Assembly (NCBI GenBank): GCA_947476285.1
Contig: CANJPU010000032.1
Location: 1-52,858 of the forward strand
Origin: Comamonadaceae bacterium
GTDB taxonomy: Bacteria; Pseudomonadota; Gammaproteobacteria; Burkholderiales; Burkholderiaceae_C
Direction: 5' to 3'
DNA: 52,858 bases
A model generated the notes under the pieces. It saw only the letters and a program-made list of their open reading frames with translations, made no database searches and was not told the origin of the DNA. A program made the translations under genes and the position numbers. Every line of letters begins with the position of its first letter. The first letter of the stretch is position 1. Shown in pieces: positions 1 to 8,263 of this stretch.

Positions 1-108
1 AATTTCTACAACCATACAAGATTGCACTCGACGCTGGGCTACGTCAGCCCGATGACGTTCGAGCAACGCTGGATCGCGGCCCAGCAGCAAGACAGGAAGT
101 CCGCATAA
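1..108 (+). CDS. IS3-family transposase OrfB, C-terminal end (partial)
   Basis: The first 35 codons read open from the window edge to a TAA at 106-108. The peptide contains NHTRLHSTLGYVSP followed by a short polar tail, which is the characteristic end of the DDE integrase core of IS3-family OrfB proteins. The gene begins outside the window. No IS3 right-end repeat is visible between its stop codon and the IS256-type element that begins a few bases later, so the IS3 copy was probably cut there by the second insertion. Family assignment rests on the motif alone. Confidence 0.75.
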   Translation, partial: NFYNHTRLHSTLGYVSPMTFEQRWIAAQQQDRKSA

Positions 109-110
109 TG

Positions 111-1458
111 GGCAGCCTATGGAGTGCGGTAAACAGGGGCAAGGTCACTGCAGCCCTTCAAGCTGCATGTATCTTCGGTTCAAACTCCACTCGTCATTCT
201 GCTCAAGCATCATGGCGCCGACCAATCTGACGATTGCCGCATCATTGGGGAAGATGCCAACCACATTGGTGCGCCGCTTGATCTCGGCGTTGACCCGCTC
301 CAGCGGATTGGTCGAATAGATTTGCGCCCAGTGCGCCTTGGGAAACGTCATGAACGCGAGCACGTCGTTCTCGGCCGCATCCATCAAGGCGCTGAGCTTG
401 GGGAACTTGGCACGCAGCTGATCAGGCACTGACCTCCATTGCGTTTTGGCCGCCTCGGGCGTGTCTTGTACGAACGCCGTTCCGATGGCTGCCGAGACCA
501 TGCGCCGCTGGGTTTTGCCGGCGTGCGCCAGCGCGTTGCGCATGAAGTGCACCCGGCAGCGTTGCCAAGTGGCCTTGAGCACCTTGGATACGGCCGCTTT
601 GATGCCCTCGTGGCTGTCGCTGATGGCCAGCTTGACACCGCGCAGGCCGCGCCGGTTCAGGCTGCGCAGAAACTCGGTCCAGAAGGGCTCTGCCTCGCTG
701 GCTCCGACCTTCACGCCGAGCACCTCGCGCTGGCCCTCGGTGTTCACCCCCACAGCCACTATTACGGCCACGCTCACGATGCGCCCGGCCTCGCGCGTCT
801 TGACGTAGGTCGCATCGATCCACAGGTAGGGCCAGTCGCCCTCGATGGGTCGATTCAGGAACGCCCCCACGCGCTCATCGAGCTCACCACACAGCCGGCT
901 GACCTGGCTCTTGGAGACGCCGGTCATGCCCAAGGCCTTGACCAGGTCGTCCACCGATCGGGTGGAGATGCCCTTGATGTAGACCTCCTGGATGACTGCA
1001 GTAAGCGCCTTCTCGGCCGTGCGCCGGGGCTCCAGGAACTCGGGGAAGTAGCTGCCGCTGCGCAGCTTGGGGATCTTCAGTGCAACGCTGCCGGCCCGGG
1101 TGTCCCAGGCGCGTTCTCTGTAGCCGTTTCTGCTGTTGATACGCTCGGCCGATTTCTCGTCGTAGGACGCGCCGCAGCGCGCATCCACGTCAATGTCCAT
1201 CAGGCGCTGAGCCATGAACTGCACCATCTGGCGCAGCACGTCGATGTCGGCTCCCTTCTCGGCGAGCTCAGCAAGTGCGATAGTAGCGGTGGTCATCGTG
1301 ATTTCCTCTATGGATAAGGTTGGTGGGTCGCACCTCAACAATATCCGGAACCACGATGGCCACCCTTTCTCGGATGACCCAACATGTTCTACCAGCGCTT
1401 CGGGCTACGCCCTACGCGCATTGGAAAACATTAAAAACTTACACCACTCCCGGGGACA
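111..1458. mobile_element. IS256-family insertion sequence (approximate limits)
   Basis: One transposase gene on the minus strand occupies almost all of the element. The proposed ends are an imperfect inverted repeat sharing the core GGAGTG followed two or three bases later by GTAA: 121-134 on the plus strand and 1438-1450 on the minus strand. The repeat is weak and no target-site duplication was recognised, so the exact borders are uncertain by perhaps 20 bases. It lies between an IS3 remnant and tRNA-Thr. Confidence 0.6.
145..1296 (-). CDS. IS256-family (Mutator-type) DDE transposase
   Basis: 383-residue transposase that would cut and rejoin DNA at the element ends. The DDE triad of the IS256 family can be read in LWIDATYVK (first Asp), [10 protein letters not shown] (second Asp) and [15 protein letters not shown] (Glu). 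The motif [10 protein letters not shown] before the Glu is also typical. The length is normal for the family (about 390-410) and the frame is uninterrupted, so it may be active. The ATG at 1296 was chosen because AGAGGAAATCACG lies directly in front of it; an upstream in-frame extension to 1341 has no such site. It is the only gene of the element. Confidence 0.9.
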   Translation of the reverse strand: MTTATIALAELAEKGADIDVLRQMVQFMAQRLMDIDVDARCGASYDEKSAERINSRNGYRERAWDTRAGSVALKIPKLRSGSYFPEFLEPRRTAEKALTAVIQEVYIKGISTRSVDDLVKALGMTGVSKSQVSRLCGELDERVGAFLNRPIEGDWPYLWIDATYVKTREAGRIVSVAVIVAVGVNTEGQREVLGVKVGASEAEPFWTEFLRSLNRRGLRGVKLAISDSHEGIKAAVSKVLKATWQRCRVHFMRNALAHAGKTQRRMVSAAIGTAFVQDTPEAAKTQWRSVPDQLRAKFPKLSALMDAAENDVLAFMTFPKAHWAQIYSTNPLERVNAEIKRRTNVVGIFPNDAAIVRLVGAMMLEQNDEWSLNRRYMQLEGLQ

Positions 1459-1559
1459 TTACCGAATACGCAAGTCGCCAGTCAGCAATTCACAGGCATG
1501 TTATCCGATTCGGATGGTCCAAACGGAATGGAATTTAATTAAGTCCTGAGGGGTTATGA

Positions 1560-1576
1560 CACTGTGTGAAACAGTG
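1560..1576 (-). other. small hairpin just 3' of tRNA-Thr
   Basis: CACTGT (1560-1565) and ACAGTG (1571-1576) form a 6-bp stem with a 5-base loop, four bases beyond the tRNA CCA end on the minus strand. There is no T run after it, so it is at best a weak terminator or a processing signal. It could be chance. Confidence 0.25.
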
Positions 1577-1579
1577 AAA

Positions 1580-1654
1580 TGGTGCCGATTATCGGATTCG
1601 AACTGATGACCTACCGCTTACAAGGCGGTTGCTCTACCCCTGAGCTAAATCGGC
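1580..1654 (-). tRNA. tRNA-Thr (anticodon UGU), CCA encoded
   Basis: Read on the minus strand, the 75 bases fold as a full cloverleaf. The acceptor stem is GCCGATT/AATCGGC, the D arm GCTC/GAGC, the anticodon stem ACCGC/GCGGT with loop CTTGTAA (anticodon TGT), the T arm contains GTTCGAATC, and the end is ACCA. The sequence closely follows the enterobacterial tRNA-Thr(UGU) pattern. It decodes ACA and probably other ACN codons. It lies 58 bases downstream of sspB on the same strand; a TAAAAT box about a dozen bases before its 5' end may be its own -10. Confidence 0.97.
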
Positions 1655-1712
1655 AATGGAGATATTTTAGACGCGCGCCGGGCGAAAAATTTCGCGCCCG
1701 GGCAAGCCAGAA

Positions 1713-2234
1713 TCATTTAACCCGCTTGAGTGCAGGACGCGGCCCGTTGGGTGGCCGTGGCGGCTCGCCGTCGGGTTCGGCATCTTGGGCAGATGGATCG
1801 GGTGCGGCGATTTGAATCACCTTGGAATCTTCATCCCCGTTGTGCCCACCGGCCGCTGACACGCTGGACAGTGGCGACGATCGCGACGTGTCCTCCCCCA
1901 CCGCACCACTTGACACGCCAACCGGGAAGGCCATGCCTTGCCCGTTTTCACGCGCGTAAATCGCAATCACCCTGTTAATCGGCACGATGATCTCTCGGGC
2001 AACACCGGCGAAGCGCGCTTTGAATTCGATGAAATCATTGCCGATCTTGAGCGAGCTGGTGGCATCGAAGCTGACGTTGAGGAGGATCTCGCCGTTCTTC
2101 ACATACTCGCGCGGCACCTGCACTGTTTCGTCCGCCAGCACTGCGACATAGGGTGTCAGACTGTTGTCGGTACACCAGTCGTAGAGGGCGCGGATCAAGT
2201 AGGGCCGCGTAGAGCTCGATTCCAATGGGTTCAT
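1713..2234 (-). CDS. sspB: ClpXP protease specificity-enhancing factor SspB
   Basis: 173-residue cytoplasmic adaptor that binds ssrA-tagged and other substrates and hands them to ClpXP. The N-terminal two thirds show the SspB core (STRPYLIRALYDWC, then YVNGEILLN-like and FKARFAGV segments). A low-complexity linker rich in Ser, Asp and Pro leads to the C-terminal RPALKRVK, which matches the short basic tail by which SspB docks on the ClpX N-domain. It follows sspA by 48 bases, the usual sspAB order, so the two are probably co-transcribed. The ATG at 2234 is preferred over the Met one codon upstream, but either could be used. Confidence 0.93.
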   Translation of the reverse strand: MNPLESSSTRPYLIRALYDWCTDNSLTPYVAVLADETVQVPREYVKNGEILLNVSFDATSSLKIGNDFIEFKARFAGVAREIIVPINRVIAIYARENGQGMAFPVGVSSGAVGEDTSRSSPLSSVSAAGGHNGDEDSKVIQIAAPDPSAQDAEPDGEPPRPPNGPRPALKRVK

Positions 2235-2282
2235 CAACGGAAAGCCGTAGAGCCGAAGAAGGATGCCGGCATCGCAGCCATT

Positions 2283-2894
2283 TTACTTGCGCATGACCTT
2301 TTCGGAAGGTGTGAGCGCTTCGATGTATGCCGGGCGCGAAAATATGCGCTCGGCGTACTTGAGCAAGGGCGCTGCGTTCTTGGACAATTCAATGCCGTAG
2401 TAATCCAGGCGCCACAGCAAAGGGGCTATGGCAACGTCAAGCATGGAAAAATTGTCGCCCAGCATGTACTTGTTCTTCAAGAACACCGGCGCGAGCTGAG
2501 TGAGGCGGTCACGAATGTGGGCTCGTGCTTTCTCCAGCGCTTTCTCATTGTTCTTGGCTGCCCGCGATTCCAGGGTGCTGACATGAACGAAGAGTTCCTT
2601 CTCGAAATTCAGCAGGAACAGACGTACACGCGCCCGGTCTACCGGATCGCCCGGCATGAGCTGCGGATGCGGAAAACGCTCGTCGATGTACTCGTTGATG
2701 ATGTTCGACTCATAGAGAATCAGATCACGCTCGACAAGAATAGGCACCTGGCCATACGGATTCATGACATTGATGTCTTCCGGCTTGTTGTACAGGTCAA
2801 CGTCGCGGATCTCGAAGTCCATCCCTTTTTCGAACAGCACGAAGCGGCAGCGGTGGGAGAAAGGGCAGGTGGTTCCCGAATACAGCACCATCAT
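2283..2894 (-). CDS. sspA: stringent starvation protein A (GST-fold)
   Basis: 203-residue RNA-polymerase-associated regulator with a glutathione-transferase fold and no expected enzymatic activity. The N-terminal thioredoxin-like half holds YSGTTCPFSHRCRFVLFEKG and the cis-proline segment NPYGQVPILVERDLILYES; the helical C-terminal half follows. Length is normal for SspA. The ATG at 2894 has AGGAG eight bases upstream, which favours it over a longer frame reaching 2951. It lies directly behind the petABC terminator, so it needs its own promoter or terminator read-through. It leads the sspAB pair. Confidence 0.93.
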   Translation of the reverse strand: MMVLYSGTTCPFSHRCRFVLFEKGMDFEIRDVDLYNKPEDINVMNPYGQVPILVERDLILYESNIINEYIDERFPHPQLMPGDPVDRARVRLFLLNFEKELFVHVSTLESRAAKNNEKALEKARAHIRDRLTQLAPVFLKNKYMLGDNFSMLDVAIAPLLWRLDYYGIELSKNAAPLLKYAERIFSRPAYIEALTPSEKVMRK

Positions 2895-2910
2895 ATTGAA
2901 GGCTCCTAAA

Positions 2911-2948
2911 CAAAGTGAAAACACGGTCCGACATTGGCCGGACCGTGT
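2911..2948 (-). terminator. rho-independent terminator after petABC
   Basis: ACACGGTCCG (2921-2930) and its exact complement at 2939-2948 form a 10-bp stem with an 8-base loop. On the minus strand the stem runs straight into TTTTCACTTTG, a modest U tract. The position, 52 bases after the petC stop and only 27 bases before the sspA start, suggests it limits read-through from the bc1 operon into sspAB. Confidence 0.75.
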
Positions 2949-2999
2949 CAATTGGGACGCAACATCCGCACGGCCCGCGCCGAACGGCGTGTTCCTCGA

Positions 3000-3758
3000 T
3001 TACTTGATATCTTTCCAGAACGCCGCATTCAGGCGCCAGGCAATGACCGTGAATACGAGCAGGAACAGCAACACCCAGGTACCCACGCGAACACGTGATT
3101 TCTGAGCCGGCTCCGACATCCATTGGAGATAGCCAACCAGATCGCCAACTGCGTGATCGTATTGGAGAGGCGTCATGGTACCCGGGCTGAGTTGCTTCCA
3201 GCCCTTGAAGATATGGACCTCGTGGCCATGCTCTTTCTGCTTCTCGAACACGGGCTCACGCTCACCCTGCAGTTCCCACAGGACATGCGGCATGCCTACA
3301 TTGGGGAACACCAGATTGTTCCAGCCAGTGGCCTTGGTCTGGTCGCGGTAGTAAGTGCGCAGGTAAGTGTAGAGGTAGTCCGCACCGGTGCCGCCATGGC
3401 CGGCGCGCGATCGCGCGACCAGGGTCAAATCGGGCGGGTTCGCGCCAAACCATTCCTTGGCCTGCTTCGGGTCGATCGCAGCCTTCATGTTGTCGCCAAC
3501 TTTGGCGGAGCCGAACAACAGGTTGTCCTTGATCTGCTGCTCGGTCAGGCCGATGTCGGTTAACCGGTTGTATCGCATGTAGGCTGCCGAGTGGCAGTTC
3601 AGGCAATAGTTGACGAAGATCTTCGCGCCGTTTTGCAGCGACGCAAGGTCGTTGAGATTGTTGGGCGCCTTGTCCCATGCGATCGTTTCGCCACCTGCTG
3701 CTTGCGCACCGGTGGCGATGCCCAGGGCCGCGATCAGGGTAAGGATGAGTTTTTTCAT
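3000..3758 (-). CDS. petC: ubiquinol-cytochrome c reductase, cytochrome c1
   Basis: 252-residue cytochrome c1 of the bc1 complex, which passes electrons from the Rieske cluster to a periplasmic cytochrome c. A cleavable signal peptide ends at AQA (about residue 20). The haem attachment motif is CLNCH at residues 52-56, and the sixth-ligand Met is likely in the segment GMPHVLWELQGE. A C-terminal membrane anchor (about residues 228-246) has the basic end WKDIK. Third gene of petABC, 15 bases after petB. Length and domain order are normal. Confidence 0.96.
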   Translation of the reverse strand: MKKLILTLIAALGIATGAQAAGGETIAWDKAPNNLNDLASLQNGAKIFVNYCLNCHSAAYMRYNRLTDIGLTEQQIKDNLLFGSAKVGDNMKAAIDPKQAKEWFGANPPDLTLVARSRAGHGGTGADYLYTYLRTYYRDQTKATGWNNLVFPNVGMPHVLWELQGEREPVFEKQKEHGHEVHIFKGWKQLSPGTMTPLQYDHAVGDLVGYLQWMSEPAQKSRVRVGTWVLLFLLVFTVIAWRLNAAFWKDIK

Positions 3759-3773
3759 GGTCTTGACTCAGCT

Positions 3774-5219
3774 TTAGTGCGCGGCAAAAGTAATGCGATC
3801 GGGCACGGGCTTGAATTCGCCCAGCCGGCTCCACCAAGGCATCAGCAGGAAGAAGCCGAAATAGAACAAGGTGCCCACTTGCGACACGCGCTCGCCGGTG
3901 AGCGACGGTGGTTGCACGCCCAGGTAGCCCAGCACGATGAAGTCGATCACGAAAATACCGTAGACCCACTTGTGCCAGCCCGGACGGTAGCGAATGGACT
4001 TGACCGGGCTCTTGTCCAGCCATGGCAGAAAAAACAAGATCATCACGGCGCCACCCATCACGACCACGCCCCAAAACTTCGCGTCAATTCCCTGCAGAAA
4101 TCCGATGCCGGTGAAAGTAAAGGCATTGAACATCCATAGGAAGGCCACGCCGATCACGACCAGTGCTGCTTTGATCAGAGAAGACGCGGAGGTCTTGAGC
4201 ACCACATAGCCCACGGTCAGCAGCAAAATGGCAGACAAGGCGTACATCATCTCCGTGGTGATGGCTCTGAGCATGGAGTAGTAAGGCGTGAAATACCAGA
4301 CAGGCGCGATGTGAAGAGGCGTCTTGAGCGGGTCGGCCGGGATGAAATTGTTGTACTCAAGGAAATAGCCGCCCAGTTCAGGCGCGAAGAAAATGATGGC
4401 CGAGAAGACCAGCAAGAACACCGCCACTCCGAAGATGTCGTGCACCGTGTAATAAGGGTGGAAAGGGATGCCATCCAGCGGATGGCCGTTGGCGTCCTTG
4501 AGTGCGTTCGGACCTTTGATCTCGACGCCATCAGGGTTGTTGGATCCCACGTCGTGCAAGGCAAAGATATGCGCGACCACCAGACCCAGCAGCACCATCG
4601 GAACCGCGATCACGTGGAAGCTGAAGAAGCGGTTCAGTGTGGCATCACCCACCACGTAGTCGCCGCGAATGAGCAGCGCCAGGTCAGGACCGATGAAGGG
4701 AATTGCTGAGAACAGGTTCACGATAACCTGCGCACCCCAGTAAGACATCTGGCCCCAGGGCAGCAGGTAGCCCATGAAGGCTTCCGCCATGAGCACCAGA
4801 AAAATGGAGCAGCCGAAGAGCCAGACCAGTTCGCGTGGTTTGCGGTACCCGCCGTAGATCAGGGCCTTGAACATGTGGAGGTAGACCACCACGAAGAAGG
4901 CAGAAGCACCGGTGGAGTGCATATAGCGCACCAACCAGCCCCAGGGTACGTCACGCATGATGTACTCAACCGATTCGAAAGCTTTTTCGGCATCGGGCTT
5001 GTAATGCATCGTCAGGAAGATGCCGGTGACGATCTGGATCACCAGAACCAGCAGCGCGAGCGAGCCGAAGAAATACCAGAAATTGAAATTCTTCGGCGCG
5101 TAGTATTCCGACAGGTGGTCCCTGTAAGCAGCACCTGCAGTGGGGAATCGGTTGTTGAACCAGTTGGCGAGCTTTTCAGTCGCCGTGGCGTTGGGGGAGA
5201 TTTCCTTGAATTCAGCCAT
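3774..5219 (-). CDS. petB: ubiquinol-cytochrome c reductase, cytochrome b
   Basis: 481-residue polytopic cytochrome b carrying the two b haems and both quinone sites. Haem ligands are read in YMHSTGASAFFVVVYLHMF and in FSFHVIAVPMVLL with AHIFALHD. The Qo-site motif, PEWY in mitochondria, is PVWY here (IAPVWYFTPYYSML), a variant found in beta- and gammaproteobacteria. About nine hydrophobic segments follow the expected pattern, with an extra C-terminal membrane pair. Start chosen at 5219 (MAEFKEISP) because GAGG lies upstream and this leaves an 11-base gap after petA. The frame also opens at 5234, which would overlap petA. Confidence 0.96.
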   Translation of the reverse strand: MAEFKEISPNATATEKLANWFNNRFPTAGAAYRDHLSEYYAPKNFNFWYFFGSLALLVLVIQIVTGIFLTMHYKPDAEKAFESVEYIMRDVPWGWLVRYMHSTGASAFFVVVYLHMFKALIYGGYRKPRELVWLFGCSIFLVLMAEAFMGYLLPWGQMSYWGAQVIVNLFSAIPFIGPDLALLIRGDYVVGDATLNRFFSFHVIAVPMVLLGLVVAHIFALHDVGSNNPDGVEIKGPNALKDANGHPLDGIPFHPYYTVHDIFGVAVFLLVFSAIIFFAPELGGYFLEYNNFIPADPLKTPLHIAPVWYFTPYYSMLRAITTEMMYALSAILLLTVGYVVLKTSASSLIKAALVVIGVAFLWMFNAFTFTGIGFLQGIDAKFWGVVVMGGAVMILFFLPWLDKSPVKSIRYRPGWHKWVYGIFVIDFIVLGYLGVQPPSLTGERVSQVGTLFYFGFFLLMPWWSRLGEFKPVPDRITFAAH

Positions 5220-5230
5220 GGTTGCAGCCC

Positions 5231-5827
5231 TCAAGCCTTCTTGTCTTCGCCGATGATCAGGCGACTGTCCGACAGGTACATGTGCTCGGGCACTTCGAGA
5301 TTGTCCGGTGCGGGCTTGTTCTTGAAAACGCGGCCCGCCACATCAAAGGTTGAGCCGTGGCATGGGCACAGGAAGCCGCCTTGCCAGTCATCGGGCAGCG
5401 AGGGCTGCGGACCGGACTGAAGCTTGTCCGAAGGCGAGCATCCCAGGTGCGAGCAGATGCCGACAGCGACAAAAAATTCCGGCTTGATCGACCGATACTG
5501 GTTCTTCGCGTACGCGGGGGTGGGATAAGTCTTGCGGTCGGAGTTCGGGTCGGCCACCTGGCTCTCGGTCTTTTTCAAGGTTTCGAGTTGCTCGGGCGTG
5601 CGCCTCATGATCCAGACCGGCTTGCCGCGCCATTCCACCGTGACTTTTTCGCCCGGTTTTATCGCTGAAATATCCACTTCCACCGGGGCTCCGGCTGCCT
5701 TGGCTCTTTCGGAGGGCTGGAAGCTACTGACAAAGGGAACGGCTGTAAATGCGCCGCCCACCGCGCCAGCGCATCCGGAGGCAATCAGCCACGTCCGCTT
5801 GCTGGCGTCCACTGGGGTGTCACTCAT
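5231..5827 (-). CDS. petA: ubiquinol-cytochrome c reductase, Rieske iron-sulfur protein
   Basis: 198-residue Rieske subunit anchored by an N-terminal signal helix. Cluster ligands are CSH at 125-127 and CPCH at 154-157; C130 and C156 would form the stabilising disulfide. The Tat-type signal reads SKRTWLIAS, with Lys-Arg in place of twin Arg, followed by a Gly/Ala-rich hydrophobic stretch. TatABC, its presumed exporter, is encoded in the same window. The ATG at 5827 fits the family N-terminus; a longer frame to 5944 would place it upstream of the predicted promoter. First gene of petABC. Confidence 0.96.
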   Translation of the reverse strand: MSDTPVDASKRTWLIASGCAGAVGGAFTAVPFVSSFQPSERAKAAGAPVEVDISAIKPGEKVTVEWRGKPVWIMRRTPEQLETLKKTESQVADPNSDRKTYPTPAYAKNQYRSIKPEFFVAVGICSHLGCSPSDKLQSGPQPSLPDDWQGGFLCPCHGSTFDVAGRVFKNKPAPDNLEVPEHMYLSDSRLIIGEDKKA

Positions 5828-5869
5828 GTGGGTCCTCGAGAATGTCGCTTGGGTTAGGGTCAACCCGCG

Positions 5870-5899
5870 ATTGTAGCTGACCGGGTTGAACCAACTCAA
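5870..5899 (-). promoter_or_regulatory. sigma-70-type promoter for petABC
   Basis: On the minus strand TTGAGT (5894-5899) and TACAAT (5870-5875) are separated by 18 bases, a good match to sigma-70 -35 and -10 boxes. Transcription would begin about 35 bases before the petA ATG. The site lies in the 141-base divergent gap between petA and mscL. Confidence 0.55.
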
Positions 5900-5968
5900 T
5901 GTCACTGGCATGTGGCAAGACCAGGCAGCTGCCGGCATACTCACGGATGTCTCAACTGGAGGGAACTC

Positions 5969-6403
5969 ATGAGCATGCTGAAGGAATTCAAGGAGTTTGC
6001 GGTCAAGGGCAATGTGATCGATCTGGCGGTGGGCGTCATCATCGGTGCGGCCTTTGGCAAGATTGTGGATTCGATAGTCGCTGACCTGATCATGCCGCTG
6101 GTGTCGGCCTTGTTCGGCAAGCTCGATTTCTCCAACCTATTCGTGGTGCTTGGCAGTGCGCCGACCGGGACAGCCATGACGCTTGACGCCCTGAAGAAAG
6201 CTGGCGTTCCAGTGCTGGCCTATGGCAGCTTCCTTACCGTCGCTGTCAATTTCATCATTCTGGCCTTCATCATTTTCCTGATGGTCAAACAGGTGAACAA
6301 ATTGCGGCGCAACGAGCCGCCGCCGCCCGCCAAAGAGCCGCCTCCCCCGCCAGAAGATGTGGTGCTGCTGCGGGAAATCCGCGACAGCCTGCGTCGGCCC
6401 TAG
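5969..6403 (+). CDS. mscL: large-conductance mechanosensitive channel MscL
   Basis: 144-residue inner-membrane channel that opens under high membrane tension to release solutes on osmotic downshock. The N-terminal amphipathic helix ([19 protein letters not shown]) leads into TM1 with the glycine-rich gate [13 protein letters not shown] periplasmic loop, TM2 (about residues 74-96) and a cytoplasmic helix follow. The linker before the last helix is unusually proline-rich ([12 protein letters not shown]). The ATG at 5969 is preceded by CTGGAGGGAACTC, a strong ribosome site. Its stop overlaps that of pdxA, which runs in the opposite direction. Confidence 0.96.
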   Translation: MSMLKEFKEFAVKGNVIDLAVGVIIGAAFGKIVDSIVADLIMPLVSALFGKLDFSNLFVVLGSAPTGTAMTLDALKKAGVPVLAYGSFLTVAVNFIILAFIIFLMVKQVNKLRRNEPPPPAKEPPPPPEDVVLLREIRDSLRRP

Positions 6404-7437
6404 TCAAATCCGCCGCACATGCGGCGCGCCGTGCGAATCGCCTCCAGCATGCTGGAGGCGTCGGCGCAGCCTCTTCCAGCGATGTCGAACGCTGTCCCGT
6501 GGTCGGGGCTGGTGCGAATGAGGGGCAGGCCCAAGGTCACGTTGACGCCCTTGTCCACGCCGAGGTACTTGACCGGAATGAGCCCCTGGTCGTGGTACAT
6601 CGCGACCACCACATCGAACTCGCCGGCGTGGCCCTGCCGGGCACGCGCGCGCATGAAGACCGTGTCAGGCGCAAAGGGGCCGCTCGCGTCGATGCCTTCG
6701 CGCCTGGCAGCCTCGATTGCCGGGATGATGACGTCGATTTCCTCACGGCCGAACAGCCCGCCCTCGCCCGCATGCGGATTGAGACCCGCCACACCGATGC
6801 GCGGCGACCGTGCCAGCTCGCGGGTCAAGGACTCATGCGTGATGCGCAGGGTCTGCAGCACATTGTCGAAGTCCACCGCGGCGATGGCGTCCCGCAGAGA
6901 CACGTGGATGCTGGTGAGCACTGTGCGCAACTCGTCATTGGCCAGCATCATGCGCACGGGCACTTGCGACACAGGTTGATCCAGCCATGCCGCCGCTTGC
7001 GCTTGAAGCAACTCGGTATGTCCGGGAAAGCCAATGCCTGCCGCCGCCAGCGCTTCCTTGTGTATGGGCGCGGTCACCATTGCGGCGATGTCACCGCGCA
7101 ACGCGGCACGGGCCGCCCACACCACGCAATCGGCTGCGGCCCGACCCGCCTGCGCCTGGATTTGGCCCCAGGCGAGTGGCAAGGGCGAGCGTGTGACCTG
7201 CAGCACCGGCAAGCAGCGCGGGGGCAGACTCGCCGCCTGTGCTGGCGATTCGATCAAGGCAACAGGCAGGTCGACTGCATGGGCTTGAGCAATGGATTGC
7301 GCCGCCAGGCGCATCACAGCCAGATCGCCCGCCACGAAGCAAGCACGCGTGAGCTCGGGCGCATCCCTGAAGGCCTTGGCCACGATCTCCGGGCCAATGC
7401 CTGCGGCATCGCCCATGGTGATGGCGATCATTTTCAT
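6400..7437 (-). CDS. pdxA: 4-hydroxythreonine-4-phosphate dehydrogenase
   Basis: 345-residue NAD-dependent enzyme of pyridoxal phosphate synthesis; it oxidises 4-phosphohydroxy-L-threonine, and the product condenses with deoxyxylulose phosphate via PdxJ. Signatures are [13 protein letters not shown] at the N-terminus, TAPIHKEAL, the metal-binding [20 protein letters not shown], and [11 protein letters not shown] with [13 protein letters not shown] near the end. Length is normal. It overlaps the upstream Nif3-like gene by four bases (ATGA), so the two are probably translated together. Confidence 0.96.
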   Translation of the reverse strand: MKMIAITMGDAAGIGPEIVAKAFRDAPELTRACFVAGDLAVMRLAAQSIAQAHAVDLPVALIESPAQAASLPPRCLPVLQVTRSPLPLAWGQIQAQAGRAAADCVVWAARAALRGDIAAMVTAPIHKEALAAAGIGFPGHTELLQAQAAAWLDQPVSQVPVRMMLANDELRTVLTSIHVSLRDAIAAVDFDNVLQTLRITHESLTRELARSPRIGVAGLNPHAGEGGLFGREEIDVIIPAIEAARREGIDASGPFAPDTVFMRARARQGHAGEFDVVVAMYHDQGLIPVKYLGVDKGVNVTLGLPLIRTSPDHGTAFDIAGRGCADASSMLEAIRTARRMCGGFD

Positions 7438-8192
7438 GCGGGATTAGGAACGTCGATGAACTGGTGGGCGATGCCAAGTTGCGCCGCGACATGTCCGGCC
7501 ACTGCAGGTGCGCCATAGCGTTCGCTTGCATGGTGGCCGCAGGCAATGAAGGCAACGCCGCACTCACGTGCGTAGTGCACTTGCGGCTCCGACATTTCGC
7601 CAGTGATGAAGGCATCCGCGCCGGCTGCGATTGCCGCCTCGAAATAGCTTTGAGCGCCGCCGGTGCACCAGGCAATTCTGCGTAGCTGTCGTCCATCACC
7701 TTCCACCCAGGTCACAGCGCGGCCCAGCGCGCGCTCAACGTGCTGGCCCAGGCTTTGGGCATCGCCAAAGGCCGCACCATTGGCAGGCGCGCCCAGAAAT
7801 CCAAGCTCCTGGTCGCCAAAGCGTGAGTCGGCGGCAAGCCCGAGCTGCAGGCCAAGTTGCGCGTTGTTGCCCAGTTCGGGGTGAGCATCCAGCGGCAAAT
7901 GGTAGGCAAACAGATTGATGTCGTGCCCCAGCAGCAGAGCCAGGCGCTGTTTCATCCAGCCAGTCACCCGCGCGTCCTGGCCGCGCCAGAACAGGCCGTG
8001 GTGAACAAAGATCGCATCTGCTTCGGCCCGGATGGCCGCCTCGATCAGCGCGCGGCTGGCTGTCACCCCAGAAACAAGGCGCTGCACCTGCGGCCGGCCC
8101 TCGACCTGCAGCCCGTTAGGTCCGTAGTCCTTGAAGCGCTCGGGTGCCAGCAGGCTGTCTAAAGACTGCAGGAGTTGCTGTGCAGTGGCCAT
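7434..8192 (-). CDS. Nif3-like dinuclear metal-centre protein (YbgI family)
   Basis: 252-residue member of the NIF3/YbgI family, proteins that form hexameric rings with a two-metal site. Family metal ligands are visible in IFVHHGLFW, YHLPLDAHPELGNN and ACGHHASERYG. Some relatives are annotated as GTP cyclohydrolase I type 2, but the physiological role is not settled and none is assigned here. The ATG at 8192 gives the usual N-terminus (QQLLQSLDSLLAPERFKDYG). It overlaps pdxA by four bases and diverges from the GGDEF-like gene with a 71-base gap. Confidence 0.9.
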   Translation of the reverse strand: MATAQQLLQSLDSLLAPERFKDYGPNGLQVEGRPQVQRLVSGVTASRALIEAAIRAEADAIFVHHGLFWRGQDARVTGWMKQRLALLLGHDINLFAYHLPLDAHPELGNNAQLGLQLGLAADSRFGDQELGFLGAPANGAAFGDAQSLGQHVERALGRAVTWVEGDGRQLRRIAWCTGGAQSYFEAAIAAGADAFITGEMSEPQVHYARECGVAFIACGHHASERYGAPAVAGHVAAQLGIAHQFIDVPNPA

Positions 8193-8263
8193 GATTTTCG
8201 TGTTTGAGTGATGAAGCGATTGTCCGCCAAGCTGACGGTACAGGTTGCTGAGAACCAAAGTTT

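Noticed and set aside
2946..2951. TTGACA on the minus strand considered as the sspA -35 box
   Set aside because: No -10-like hexamer at any allowed spacing; the following bases belong to the petC terminator stem.
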